From contig NAJO01000030.1 in assembly GCA_002077065.1 (NCBI GenBank), positions 496,001 to 560,000 of the forward strand: a stretch of 64,000 nucleotides of DNA. Reading direction: 5' to 3'. Shown one piece after another: positions 49,740 to 61,327 of this stretch; within the stretch, counting starts at the first letter, position 1, and the number at the start of each line of letters is the position of its first letter. A model generated the notes under the pieces. The model was not told the origin of the DNA. It did not search any database and saw nothing but the letters and a program-made list of their open reading frames with translations. This stretch comes from Cryoendolithus antarcticus (Eukaryota > Ascomycota > Dothideomycetes > Cladosporiales > Cladosporiaceae). Both the position numbers and the translations under genes were made by a program.

Positions 49740-52700
49740 ATGCACGCTGCGTCTCGACAGCGGTCACCATCAGTAGATTCGCGTCACAATCCGCAATCAT
49801 CGCTCCAAGGACAGAGCTTGGGTGTGCCGGCGCATAGTGTGGCTGGCTATAACGAGACCGGCAACTTGCTGTATCCGCCAGCCGGCGGCAGCTCCCCCTA
49901 CCCTTCATTATCTGCATCTTCGCAGCATCTCGGCTCGAATAGACCGCGAGCTCATACTTATGCGGAGGCTTCCATCATGCAGCACCAGCAAGCGGGCCAG
50001 CAACAGGATGGGTACCGGAGTAGAACACCGGCGACGCCAGCACAGCAGAGCCAGTACCAGCACCCACAAGCACAGAGGGCGGGGCAAGGCTTCGTCCCTC
50101 CCCCGCCACCTCTGCAGCACCCTCAGCCTGTTGGACAACAAGGCCAGTTCATTCCGCCGCCTCCACCGCGGATGCCAACGAGTGCTGTGCAGCAACATGG
50201 TACCTGGATCCCTGGCCCACCCAGTCAACCTCAGACATACTGGAATGCCAACAGACAGCCCACCTATCCACCTCCACAAATACAAGCTCCACGCGAGCAG
50301 AAGCCATACAATCCGGGGGCGTACAGTGGGCAGTATATGACCGACTATGTGCCCAATTTCAACTTGGCCGAGGATCCGAATCGACCTCTGACTTCCGCGA
50401 CGTATGTTCCTGGAGGCGACACTTTCGGGCCTGGCGTTGGCATACCTGGACTGAACTTGTATAATGATCACTTGCAAGCGCCAACTGCTCGTCCCAACCT
50501 TCCGCAGCAGAACAGCTACAGGAATGGTGCATCAGGTGACTTCAGTGCAGGCTACGACACGAATAGCTACCAAACACAGCGTCCTTATGGAAACGACGGC
50601 CACGTCAGCCAGCCCGACTACGGCAGGCCAACAGTCAACACCTACCACCAGACTCAACCCACTCCACCACCACAGCCACAATCGCAGCCGCCTCCATTAC
50701 CATCGAACTATCCACCACCAACGCCCACATCAAGGCAGAAGACACTGATTTTACCAGCTAAGGAGACCCAGGAGCACTCGTCCCCCGCACAGGAGACAAG
50801 CAGAAACACGTTCAGTCATGCACCGCCGAGCCAGCTGCAAAGTAGTGAGACATCAAGCAATCGTGAGCACTCGTCGTCTGGTGAGCACCCAGGAAGTCCG
50901 TCCGATCAGCACTGGCCAAAGGAGCGTGTGGCTATCTGGCTCGCTGCACACAACTTCTCTCGAGAGTGGCAAGCAGCATTTGAGCATCTGCAAGTTCATG
51001 GCGCACTGTTTCTCGACATTGGTCGACGAAGCGGTGTTGGGGGAAATCGCAATATCGGCTTCATGCCACAGACTGTCTTGCCGCAGGTAGCCAGGGAGTG
51101 CACAGCAAACGGTGTTGTCTGGGATCAAGCGAAGGAACGAGAAGAGGGCAAGCGCATTCGCAGGCTGATCAAGGATGTGATCGCGACAGGTGGTGCTGCT
51201 AGTACGCCAGCTACTGCTGGCACGAGTAGCACAAGCACGGCTAGCATGCCTTTCCGAGGTCACGCGAGACGTGAGAGCAGTCAGTTCGTGCACAATACCA
51301 GTGCTGGGACCGACGGTGGTGTGGAGAACAGTCCCAATATGTCACGGCCAGAGAACAATCTCCAAGGCTCTACGCCATCGACGGCTGGCGGTACAGGTGA
51401 TGACTCGCCAGGCAGGACTATGCCTCCTTCGATTGCGCAAAGGCGATACTCTGGTCAGCGATCGGTTACGCTAGACTCGTACGGTCTCGCTGCGAACGAG
51501 ACTGGACGTACCGCTGCGTCTCAGTCAGCGCTCGCCTCGATCAGCGACTTGCCAAGACGACACTCGCCCAGCGCGTCCGCTGAGCTTTCTTCGGCCAATG
51601 GAACGAAGGGCTACTCGTACTCTCCATCACAAAGTCCTGGTCTGGCGAATGCACGACTTGTCGACAACAATGGGAGCAGCAGGTACTACGGAGGACATCT
51701 TCGCAGCGGCAGCTCACAGAGTAATGTTCCAACCGTTCCTTCGAATCTCCCGCCTGGTCCAGGTAAGCAGAGTGCGACGCCAAGCAATCGGGACAGTGAT
51801 AGCATGTTTGCCAAACCCATGCCACAAGATGCTTCTGCGAGACGACATGGGACGGACGGCTATAGACCACAGCCGACGGATAGCAGTGTCCGCCAGCCCA
51901 GTCAGGAGACGCCTGCTTCCGCCAAGGAGCATAGGGGTTTCTTGGAGAAGTTCAGGCGCAAGAAGAAGGATGACATGCACCCTAGCCCTGATGAAGAACA
52001 CTCACCCGCATCACCGCAAGCTACAAGACAGGCACCATACAGCAGAGCTGCGAATGCGTCTTCCGACGTGAGTCTTGATAGACCTGCAAGTCGGAAGAGC
52101 GGACACAACAGTATGGAGGGTAGCGAGGTACCGCCCATGCCAATACGCGGTCGACCCACTGCTCGCGAGGACGACAAGAAGTTCATCTTTGTTACTCCAG
52201 ATGGCTGGAATTACCGTCTCATTGACATCACCGACCTGGAGACTGCTGATCAACTACGCACTGTGATCTGTTTCAACTTGGGTATACCAGACACTTCAGA
52301 GGTCGAGATACATGTGACTGGCCCTGGTAAGACCGAGCACGACGAGCCTCTGAATGACAAGTCACTCATGGATGCTGGCTCGCGGATAGCTGACCCTTCA
52401 GCAAGTCTCAAACTGTTCGTTCAAGGACCAGATAGTCTAGGTCAGCCGCCGCAAAGTTCCGGACTTGGCTTGCATATGGCTAGTAGTCCGTTCGCACAGG
52501 CTGCTCTCGGTAACAAGCCTCTGGACGAGGCGACGTATACTAGACTGGAAGGAGGCATGACCTCGCCTACAACATCTACGATGCGATCTGGCGAAAGCAC
52601 ACTCGTGCCAGACAAGCTGCGTAACTTGCAGAGCCTGCAGAAGGACATAGATACTGTCGATAGCGATGCTGCGAAAGTCGGGCACCAGGAAGACATGCTG

Positions 52701-55615
52701 CAGCATGACTTCGCGTCGCTACCAGAAGCCGAAAGACTGGCATTACTCGAAGCCAAAGCTGAAGAGCACCGCAAGGAGACCGAACGCAAGCAGAAGGCTT
52801 ACCTCGATCGAAGACGCAATCAGCTCTCTCATGAGGGCGGCAAGCGTGTTCATGACTTTGACAACCCGCGAAACTCACCGTATGGTCCTGAGCGGCCCTT
52901 GTCCGGCGAGTCGCAAGACCCAGACAGGAAGAGTTACATTCTTGTGCCGATGCGGAAAGCACCGCCAGTGCCTGAACCGACCAGTACACTTGTCAAGGCA
53001 AATTCACTTACCAAGAAGCAAGCTCCCAATGCTCGCACATCCTGGCCAAATCGCAAAGAGGAGCCTTGGAAGCGCATCTCGAGCGGCAGCATACCTGAGG
53101 AAGAAGGTAAGCGGCCTGCAAGTCGCGGTATCGGCGCTGCTCTCGCTGGCGCTGGTAAAGTCGGTGGCATGTTCGGCGTTCCTAACAGTGCACCGACCAC
53201 ATCCTCTGGCCTGCAGAAGTCTTCCACCGCGCCTGACTTGCTGGAGCATGCTCCCAATTCAACTGCAAGATCACTCGCAGGCGTGGACTTCAATCGACAG
53301 CTTTCCGGTCGGCAACAGAGTCCGAGCAGTCCGTTCACCATGTCAAAGGGCGGTCAAAGCTTCAAGATTCCCGAGTATGACGAAGGCGAGGAGAAAGACG
53401 AGGACACGCTGCGTGCTAGTCAGCAACGGCCGAATCTCACTCTGCGGACGCCTTCGAATGCGGCTCTTACCAAGGTCAAGCAGCAGGGTGCGCAGCAAAG
53501 CTCTTCACGCAGTCCGGACATCAGTCCAAGTACAGCACATCCGCCTGGTAAGCTCAACCGATTGTCCAGTCGCAGAAGCTATGGGCCGAGCTTCCATCTG
53601 CCGGACAAGCCTGTGCAATTTGCCACATCACCTGCTATGGGCGCCGTGCCAGACGATTCGGACGAAGACTCGGATGATGGCTTGTTCGCCATTCCACTGG
53701 CGAGTCAGAAAGCGAAGATGGCTGCTTCGAAGTCAAGTGCCAAGGTGCAACAAGTACTGGGTATCTCACAGAGCGAGTCACAAAGCGCCAGCAGAAGCCC
53801 GAGTAGACCTGATCTCAAGCTCAAGACTAGCAGAGCGAATGTCCGGTTTGCAGCCAATCCACCATCGGAGGAGAAGCCGAACGATGCTATCGACATGGAA
53901 CGACATATACCTGCCTCAGCCGCCAGCACTCAGTGGTCAGCCGAGTCTCCCGACGAGTCTTCTCGCTTCGGCCGGCGCGAGAGCTTCGCGTCAGATGTCT
54001 GGGCTAACCGTCCACCCGCTGAGGCACTTGTCGAACATCTCGACGAGTTCTTCCCGAACGTCGACCTCGATCAACCGATGGTAGATCCGGACGAGAACAG
54101 CGAAAGTGCTACGGCGACGGAGAAGAGTCTGCTATCGGCTAAGAGCTCGAACGCAGACCTCAACTCCATCAGTCGCAGCATCACGCCACTGTCAAGTGCT
54201 GATGAGAACGATACTCTCGGTAGTAACGAGAGTACACTTAAGCGCTCTGATCAGTTGCCTTCCGTCGCACTGCGCAATGTGCGCAAGTCTGGAGGACTAG
54301 GCAGAACGAAGAGCATCCGTGAAGTCGTCAAAGGCGCCTATCAAATGGAGGGTAGACAACAGCAAGTCTCGACTTCATCTTACGCCTCAAGCCGAGCCAG
54401 CAACGGCGCACCGGCGGTCAATCCTCTTCTCAACCGCGTCAGCACCCTCCGAGCAGGTGGTAGTGACATGGTCCGCCGCAAGAGCACCAAAATGTTCGGT
54501 GCCCGCATCGAGCAGGTCAAGCCATCCCGTGGTAGCCGGCTGATAAGCCTCGAGACCATCCCCCAAGATACCCTCCCTCCTTCATCCGTACAGCACATGA
54601 AGCAACAGCACCCCGAACGCCAACCTACCTTCAAGTGGATGCGCGGTCAGCTTATCGGCAAAGGCACCTTCGGTCGTGTCTATCTCGGCATGAATACCAC
54701 GACTGGTGAGCTTCTCGCAGTCAAGCAGGTCGAAGTAAATCCCAAAGCCCAAAACGCCGATCCGGCCAAGATCCGCGATATGGTGAAAGCTCTTGACTTG
54801 GAAATCGACACAATGCAGCATTTAGACCACGTGAACATCGTCCAATACCTCGGCTGCGAGAAGAAAGAATTCAGCATCTCCATCTTCCTCGAGTACATCT
54901 CCGGTGGCAGCGTTGGCTCCTGCCTGCGCAAACACGGCAAATTCGAAGAATCCGTCGTCTCCTCTCTGACCCGCCAAACGCTCTGCGGGCTAGCCTATCT
55001 CCACGGCCAGGGGATTTTGCACAGAGATCTGAAGTCTGACAACATTCTGCTAGATCTCGACGGTACGTGCAAGATCTCTGATTTCGGCATCTCCAAACGC
55101 AGCGCCGACCCGTATATCAACGACGCGTCAAACAGCATGCAAGGGTCAGTCTTCTGGATGGCGCCGGAGGTCATCCGCGCGACGCAGAGTCAGGCGCATA
55201 TGGTTGGCGCGGCGCCCGAGACGCTGCTAAATCAGGGGTATAGCGCGAAGGTGGATATCTGGAGTTTGGGCTGCGTGGTGCTGGAGATGTTCGCCGGTCG
55301 AAGACCCTGGAGCAAAGAAGAAGCAATCGGCGCGATCTACAAACTCGGCTCGCTCAACCAAGCACCTCCAATCCCCGATGATGTGTCGACTGTCGTCGGG
55401 CCTGGGGCGCTGAGCTTCATGTACGATTGCTTCACGATGTACGTCCTCTACACCCACAATCCCCATGAGATGAGCATTGCTAACAAGCAGTCTTTAGTGA
55501 TCCTGCCGAACGCCCCACCGCCGAAACCCTCCTCCGCGCCCCCTTCACGCAGCCGAATCACCACTACAATTTCCTCGACACGGCGCTGTATGCGAAGATC
55601 CGCGGGGCGTTCTAG
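49740..55615 (+). CDS. BCK1: MAP kinase kinase kinase Bck1 (cell-wall integrity pathway)
   Basis: Acts between protein kinase C and the Mkk/Mpk1 kinases. Exons 49740-55438 and 55498-55615, with a 59-bp intron (gtacgt...TTGCTAAC...tttag) in phase 2; 1,938 residues. Splicing completes the kinase end CFTI|DPAERPTAETLLRAPF; unspliced, the frame runs into non-kinase sequence. Order: Pro/Gln/Ser-rich N-terminus; SAM-like domain at about 396-475 (ERVAIWLAAHNFSREWQAAF); Ras-binding/ubiquitin-like domain at about 813-890 (KKFIFVTPDGWNYRLIDITD); long disordered region; kinase at about 1630-1935 with GKGTFGRVYLG, LAVKQVEV, HRDLKSDNIL, SDFGISK and MAPEVIR. The domain order matches fungal Bck1 rather than Ste11. 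Confidence 0.93.
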
Positions 55616-56274
55616 GTGCTCGCCTCACGTGCTGACTCGCATAACACGCTGCCGGAACTAATCTTAGATCCTGGAACGTTGGGCTGGGGGTTGAAGGTGC
55701 TGGGGGAGGCGGAGAGGAGGGGGAGGAGGTATGAGAGGGGGTGTGAGATGGGCGACATAGGTGGCGTCGGGGCCAGAGTGGGCTGGGTGCCTGAGTTGCC
55801 TGTGCTTGTGGCGCCGGGCGGAACGGGTAGTGTAGCGAGCACCTAGGAGGGCTCAGAAGCGACGAGGTGCCTAGCGCTTAGTCCGCCTGCTGTTGGGCGG
55901 CTGCGGGCTGATGATCGGAGGGCGAAGTGGAGCTGGGAAAGCTGAAGCCCGTCTGGCACATCCGCAGCATTGGGCGCAAGTGTAGATGAGTTGACGATGC
56001 GGAGACGGCTGGCTTACACATTTTTACCGAGCTTAGAGCTTAGCGATGGCGTCTGGGAAGGGTTGCTACTATAGCGTGTACGGATGGGAAGACGGCGAAT
56101 GTACGACAACGGCTGCTAGACCGAAATGAAAGGACTTGCTCAAGGATGCAATTCCTACACCTGCCGCACCCTCTCATCCCAATGCCTTCTCCCTATCCAC
56201 TTCCTCCCCAGCTGCCCTCTCCCCACCGCTTTTGTACACACCACCCTCACTCATCCTCTCCTCTAGTGATTCAC
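55616..56274. other. Convergent 3' region, BCK1 / KGD2
   Basis: About 660 bp. The reading frame after the BCK1 stop stays open for 76 codons, without any family signature. No gene called. Confidence 0.4.
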
Positions 56275-57739
56275 CTAAGCGAACAACATCTTCCTCGGAT
56301 CCTCAATCATCTCCTTGATCTTCACCAAGAACGTCACCGCCTCCCGACCATCCAACAACCGATGATCATACGTAAGCGCCAAGTACATCATTGGCCTGAT
56401 GACAATCTCTCCCTTCACAACAACAGGCTTGTCCTTGATCGCATGTAAGCCGAGGACGGCGGTTTGAGGCAGGTTGATGATCGGGGTGCCCATTAGCGAG
56501 CCGAAGACGCCGCCGTTGGAAATGGTGAAGGTGCCGCCGGCCATGTCTTCGATGGTGAGTTTGGAGTCACGGGCCTGGAGGTGGACGTGTTAGTAGGTGT
56601 ACGCTGGGCATAGCAGCGGATCTGAGCAGGTGTTACCTTCTTGCCCAAGTTCGCGATTTCGCGCTCAATGCCGACCATATCCAGTTGTTCTGCGTTGCGG
56701 ACGATGGGAGTGACGAGCCCCTTCTCCGTCGCCACCGCAATGGAGATATCAACATAATCCCTGTACACAATCGTGTCCCCGCTCCCTTCTCCCTCAATAC
56801 TAGCGTTAACAGCCGGAATCTCCTTCATTGCTAGAATGGCAGCTTTGCTGAAGGCGCTCATGAAGCCCAGCTTCACGCCAGTCTTCTTGAGTATCTCGTC
56901 TTTGTAAAGGGAGCGCATGTTCATGAGCGCGGACATGTCGACTTCGTTGAAAGTTGTTAGCGACGCGGCGGTATTCTGGGATTGCTTTAGGCGTTCGGCA
57001 ATGCGAAGGCGCATGCGGTTCATTTTCACGCGGCGTTCTTCGCGGGCTCCTGGGGCGGCGGGTTTGGGTGGTTCGGAGGTGGAAGGTTTTGACGAGGGTG
57101 CTGGTTTGGGAGCAGGTTTCGAGGCTTCTGGCGAAGGCTTGGGCGCAGGTTTCGAGGGCTCAGGAGTGGATTCCTGTTTGGGCGGAGGGCTGGACTTTGC
57201 CTGCTCAGTCTGACCTTGCGGTTGGGACGACGTTTCTTGCGCGCTGGAGGCAGGCGAGTCGGGCTCGCTCTTCGCTTTCTGAGCACCGCCCTCGGGTGCT
57301 GGGCCGCCGGTCTCGAGCTTGACGAGGTCTTGGCCGACTGTCACCGTGTCCTCCTCGTTCGCGAGGAACTCCTTGATCGTGCCTGCGGCTGGAGCGTTGA
57401 CAGCGACATCGATCTTGTCGGTCTCGATCGTGGCAATCTCCTCATCTAGCTCTACGTAGTCGCCGACCTGTTTCGAGAATTGCTTGAGCGTGCCCTCGGA
57501 GATGGACTCTGCCATTTCTGGCACTTTGACAATCTGCTCGTCTGAGAAAACAGTCAGCTTCCAAGCTGGCGGTCTGATCATGAATGCCAGTCCTACCACT
57601 GAAGCGGCGTGTCAGGCTGAAGTGTCGTGTCTGGTATGCGGGCGAGCTTTGTCTGTTTCCACTTTAGTCCCGTAGCTCGGATATACCTCATCTCTCCCAG
57701 ACTCACTGCGATTCTAGGGCGGTATACGAAGACCTCCAT
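56275..57739 (-). CDS. KGD2: Dihydrolipoyl succinyltransferase, E2 of 2-oxoglutarate dehydrogenase (Kgd2)
   Basis: Transfers succinyl groups from lipoyl-lysine to CoA in the mitochondrial TCA cycle. Reconstructed exons: 57739-57707 (33 nt), 57630-57597 (34 nt), 57541-56637 and 56574-56275; introns of 76, 55 and 62 bp, the last with a CTACTAAC branch point. 423 residues. The two tiny exons build a presequence, [20 protein letters not shown], leading into [20 protein letters not shown]. Lipoyl domain with the acceptor lysine in [17 protein letters not shown] (about Lys65); a long Pro/Ser/Lys linker without a clear E3-binding domain, as in other fungi; catalytic core with [42 protein letters not shown] and the active-site [11 protein letters not shown]. 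The first intron's exact acceptor is the weakest point. Confidence 0.92.
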
Positions 57740-58115
57740 GTTCTCGACGCGTAGGCGACTCCTCTGGTACTGCTGAGTGGTATCGACGTCCTAGCCAGCG
57801 GTGATGAGCGGAGGAGAGGTTGCTGGGTAGCCAGACGGCGGAGGCATTGCGAGCGCATCACGGGTCAAGAGGTGGCGCACAGCCGGGCGTAGGACCTCTC
57901 AGCTCCGGCGAGGTTCAAGATGGCGCCGAGGAGGCTTTGAAAGGAGGTAAATGGCAAGGATGCGAGTTCAATGGTGTTGTTTGGCAGTCCAGTGCTCCTG
58001 CCCTGGCAAGCTTGCAGGTGAGCTCCTCCGAGTCGGCCCGAAGAAGCCGAGAGCTGCAATGCGCCTGCATTGGAACTTCACGCGGCATGGGGCTCGTCAA
58101 CGTAAGGATATTGCA
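57740..58115. promoter_or_regulatory. Divergent upstream region, KGD2 / MICOS gene
   Basis: About 375 bp shared by two mitochondrial genes. No motif identified. Confidence 0.4.
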
Positions 58116-58987
58116 ATGGCAGCACCTTTACTGCGCCAGGTAAGTGCCATTGATCGCGTGAATCTTCACTGCTGACATTCTTGCGCAGCGCCTCGTGCCG
58201 CTCGTCGGCCTCACAGCAGGCATGGCCCTGATCCCCCGCCGTACAGCCTACGCAGAGGAACCTCCTACAGACTCCCTAGCAGCTCTCGTACGCCTGTCCC
58301 ACCCTTTCGTGTCCTCGGCATCTGACAAAGCACTAGCGACGCCGGCGACCCATCTACGACACCCCCTCCTCCGCTTCCATCCGCGAAATCGCCGCGACAA
58401 CCCCAGCTCCAGCCTCAGGCCTCACCTCGACCCCTCAAAAGGAAGCCGCTGCAGCCTCACCAACCCGCGGTCCGTCCCCCACAGACCGTCTCGCAGCCCA
58501 GATAGCCCGATCCCGCCTCTTCCTGCACCGCTATGCAGCTTCAGCCGAGCAATCAGTCAACAATGGCCTCACGCGCGTGCTGTCTGCAGAAGACAGTCTA
58601 GCCACAACGGTCCGCTCCCTCGCGCCACCCAAGGAGTCTAATGAGAAGCTGTTGCCGGGTGGAATATACGTGCTTGTAGCTGCTATGGCTGGGTCAATCG
58701 TGTCGCGGAATCGGAATATCGCGCTCCGATTCATTACGCCTATCATTACTGGTGTGGTGACTGCAAATTACGTGACCCCGCGCACGTCCGAGAATGTGGG
58801 AAATTTGATCTGGAAGTACGAGAGCAGATTCCCAGTTGTGAGGGACCAGCATTTGAGGATCAGGGATGGCGTCACGCACTTTTGGGAGACGGGCAAGGCG
58901 CATAGTCAGATGGGGCTGGCCATGGCCGAGGACAAAGTGGAAGGTGTCGTGGAAAGTGTGCAAGCATGGGTGAAGCAGGGTCGGTGA
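58116..58987 (+). CDS. MIC27: MICOS complex subunit Mic26/Mic27 (apolipoprotein O family)
   Basis: A mitochondrial inner-membrane protein that helps shape cristae junctions. Reconstructed exons: 58116-58139, 58189-58287 and 58337-58987 (introns of 49 and 49 bp, both phase 0; GCTGAC and TCTGAC branch points); 257 residues. N-terminus MAAPLLRQRLVPLVGLTAGM, ALIPRRTAYAEEP; then RRRPIYDTPSSASI, recalling the KxPIYD motif of Mic27; an Ala/Thr/Pro-rich linker; and the ApoO core: SRLFLHRYAASAEQSVNNGL, LLPGGIYVLVAAMAGSIVSR, IALRFITPIITGVVTANYVT, and NVGNLIWKYESRFPVVRDQH. Two or three membrane segments. Mic26 and Mic27 cannot be told apart with confidence. Confidence 0.85.
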
Positions 58988-59599
58988 GGTGACATGGTGC
59001 GGGACGCGGTCTCGCTGCAAAGCTAGGAGACAGTTGTACAGTATAAGACAGCATAGCCACAGAAAGCTGTTATTGCTCGACCGCGCCTCCGTGCGCGCCT
59101 ACAATGAGCCAACGCTGAAACGCTGATTCTTGAGCCTCAAAACCGGATTGCGACATCGAAGTTGCCGATCCTTCGCCCGGCGAATCATGCACGTCTGGTC
59201 CTCTGGGACTGCGACAATGCTCGCCCGAGACAAAGCCGCCTTCGAGCCCAGCGACCTTCATTGTTCGACAGGCGACATCACACTTATAGACGACTCTCCC
59301 ATTCTGCCATAGGCTGCTCAAACATTGCCTTATGGTCACGCACCTGGTCTTCTTTGTCCATTGACTACCCTTTGTCATCAACACCTCGTCCTGAGAGCCG
59401 AGCGGGACTTGGTCACTGCGGCTGTACAGTATCTCCATTCCAATTCACTATACAAAAATTATCGACATTCTCGGCGCTGCGCGCTATACTTCTCTTCTAC
59501 TAATCGAAAGCGCCGTGCGCACATCTCCTCGCACATTCTTACAATTCAGCAGCGGATCTATCCGGGGTCAGACCAAGTGCTCCTGTCAAAACCGCTAAT
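58988..59599. other. Intergenic region upstream of the Sur7/PalI gene
   Basis: About 610 bp. ORFs on both strands show no family resemblance. No RNA gene recognised. Confidence 0.4.
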
Positions 59600-60970
59600 A
59601 TGCCCTTTCCCATCCTCGCCGCCCTCTCGCTCAGCAAGACAGCCCTCAACATCGTCAATGCGCGACGAAGTGGCAACGACCAACTTCCCACAAAGGCCCA
59701 GAAGCCCATGACCGCTACAGGCAAAGTCCGCCTTTTCCTTGCGCTCCCCTTCATCCTCACAGCCATTGCTCTCCTCCTCTCTTTCCTCCTAGTCTTCGCT
59801 GGCAGCAAACCAGGCATGATGGAAGACTACAGCGTCTTCACCCTCAACACCTCGCGGATCGGCGAGAACATCCTCGAGAAAGTAAATGATAAGATCGAGG
59901 GCTTCAATCTTTCGTCGATCCACGATAAGAGGAGCGAGCCGGTGAGCGTGCTGGCTGTGCCGACACTGGCTCTCGAGCCTTTGGCAGTCCAGACGCTAGC
60001 GCCGGCCGCCGAGGCGACGACTCCACAAATCACATCTGTCCCGACCGCGGCGCTGAGAGAACGGGACGTCGCTTCCGCGCTGGACTCCTTGACCTCGAAA
60101 GCTGGTAGTGCGGCAAGCGCCGCAACCGGCGCGCTGTCATCGAAAGCCGCCTCCCTCGAAGCCGCAGCTTCTAGCAAAGCCGCTTCCATCGAGTCCGCCG
60201 CTAGCTCAAAAGTCTCTTACGCCGAAGCAAAAGCTTCTAGCGCCGTCAACAGCGCCCTCGCATCCGCCGAAACCTTCATCGTCAAAGCCGTCAATAAAGC
60301 CTACCATTCTGCGATCGAGGGCTTGGAGTTGGAGGCCTGGTACGCGATCTACATCTCCTCGACCTGCCACGGGGACTATGCGTTCAAGAACGGCACGAAC
60401 GTTACTGTTGGCGCTGCTTACGGTGACGAGCCTGTGCATCGCGTCACGAACAGCTGCTCCGGTCACTCGGCGATCAATCCCCTTCAGCTGGTGAGAGTGC
60501 TGTACTGGATCGCGGTTGTGCTGACGGGTGTCGCGTTTGGGTGTAGTGTTGTGGGCATGTTGAAACCGACGAGCAGGAAGGTGGCGCTGATCAACATCAT
60601 CGCGCTCGGTACTGCATTCCTCTTCCTCGGCCTCGCATCCTCAATCACGCACGGCGTGGCCGTCGGCGCACGGCACCTCATCAACGGGATCTTCGCCTCT
60701 ATTGCAGTAAGTGGGGAGGTGGGCAATTTCGTGCAGTTGAGCTGGGCAACGACTTGCCTGATCTTAGTATCTACCGGCTTTTGGATCTTGGCGTTTGTGT
60801 TTGCTGGACGGGTCGCTGAGAGCGAGCGAGTACGGGACAGCGCGAGGGTACCTTGGGGAAGAAAGCGGCCGGATCGTACGTCGGGTATTGCGTTGCAGGA
60901 GGTTAGAGGGCCGGTGATAAGTGCGCCGATGAGTGTGTATGATGAGAGGGGACGGAGGGAGTGGATATAG
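59600..60970 (+). CDS. SUR7/PalI family membrane protein
   Basis: A four-span protein of the fungal cell cortex; relatives mark eisosomes (Sur7) or sense pH (PalI). 456 residues, single exon. TM1 at about residues 50-75 (LFLALPFILTAIALLLSFLL); a long extracytoplasmic loop to about 290; then three spans: LVRVLYWIAVVLTGVAFGCS, VALINIIALGTAFLFLGLAS and TTCLILVSTGFWILAFVFAG; and a basic cytoplasmic tail. The loop holds an Ala/Ser-rich repetitive stretch (SKAASLEAAASSKAASIESA at about 177-196) and a W-x-x-Y...C region (LEAWYAIYISSTCHGDY) like the cysteine-containing motif of Sur7 relatives. Subfamily not assigned. Confidence 0.78.
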   Translation: MPFPILAALSLSKTALNIVNARRSGNDQLPTKAQKPMTATGKVRLFLALPFILTAIALLLSFLLVFAGSKPGMMEDYSVFTLNTSRIGENILEKVNDKIEGFNLSSIHDKRSEPVSVLAVPTLALEPLAVQTLAPAAEATTPQITSVPTAALRERDVASALDSLTSKAGSAASAATGALSSKAASLEAAASSKAASIESAASSKVSYAEAKASSAVNSALASAETFIVKAVNKAYHSAIEGLELEAWYAIYISSTCHGDYAFKNGTNVTVGAAYGDEPVHRVTNSCSGHSAINPLQLVRVLYWIAVVLTGVAFGCSVVGMLKPTSRKVALINIIALGTAFLFLGLASSITHGVAVGARHLINGIFASIAVSGEVGNFVQLSWATTCLILVSTGFWILAFVFAGRVAESERVRDSARVPWGRKRPDRTSGIALQEVRGPVISAPMSVYDERGRREWI

Positions 60971-61327
60971 GTGGAGGAATTTGACGCACTCATCACTGAT
61001 TATGGTAGTACGTACACGTTGTCTGTTATTAAGTCTAATGCCTTGGCTGTTTGATCCTGGCGCGCTGTAGTCTCACTGCGATGCTTCTATCCTGTGGCCG
61101 GATGAATTGCGACACGTTACAACAGAAGCTGCCTCAAGGCATCACATACTTCGCAGAAGCATTGTCGGAAACGCCCAATGTGGTAGCTCCGCCAATCACA
61201 TTCGTCTTACCGTCAGTCTACTAGGTCTCCATAGTGTCGCGCGGAACATGAGCAATGGTTCTGGTAGTGTTATAGTATCAACTTCTTACGTCTCACCTCT
61301 GCGCATTAGTGTGTTGGGTGAGTTTCG
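60971..61327. other. Intergenic region, Sur7/PalI gene / F-box gene
   Basis: About 355 bp, nothing supported. Confidence 0.35.

Noticed and set aside
55616..55846. Open frame of 76 codons directly after the BCK1 stop, suggestive of stop-codon readthrough
   Set aside because: GC-rich DNA yields such frames often; the extension has no domain or conserved pattern, and the spliced kinase already has a normal C-terminal end.
59070..59438. 122-codon minus-strand ORF between the MICOS and Sur7/PalI genes
   Set aside because: No domain, membrane span or conserved pattern; overlaps equally plausible ORFs on the other strand.
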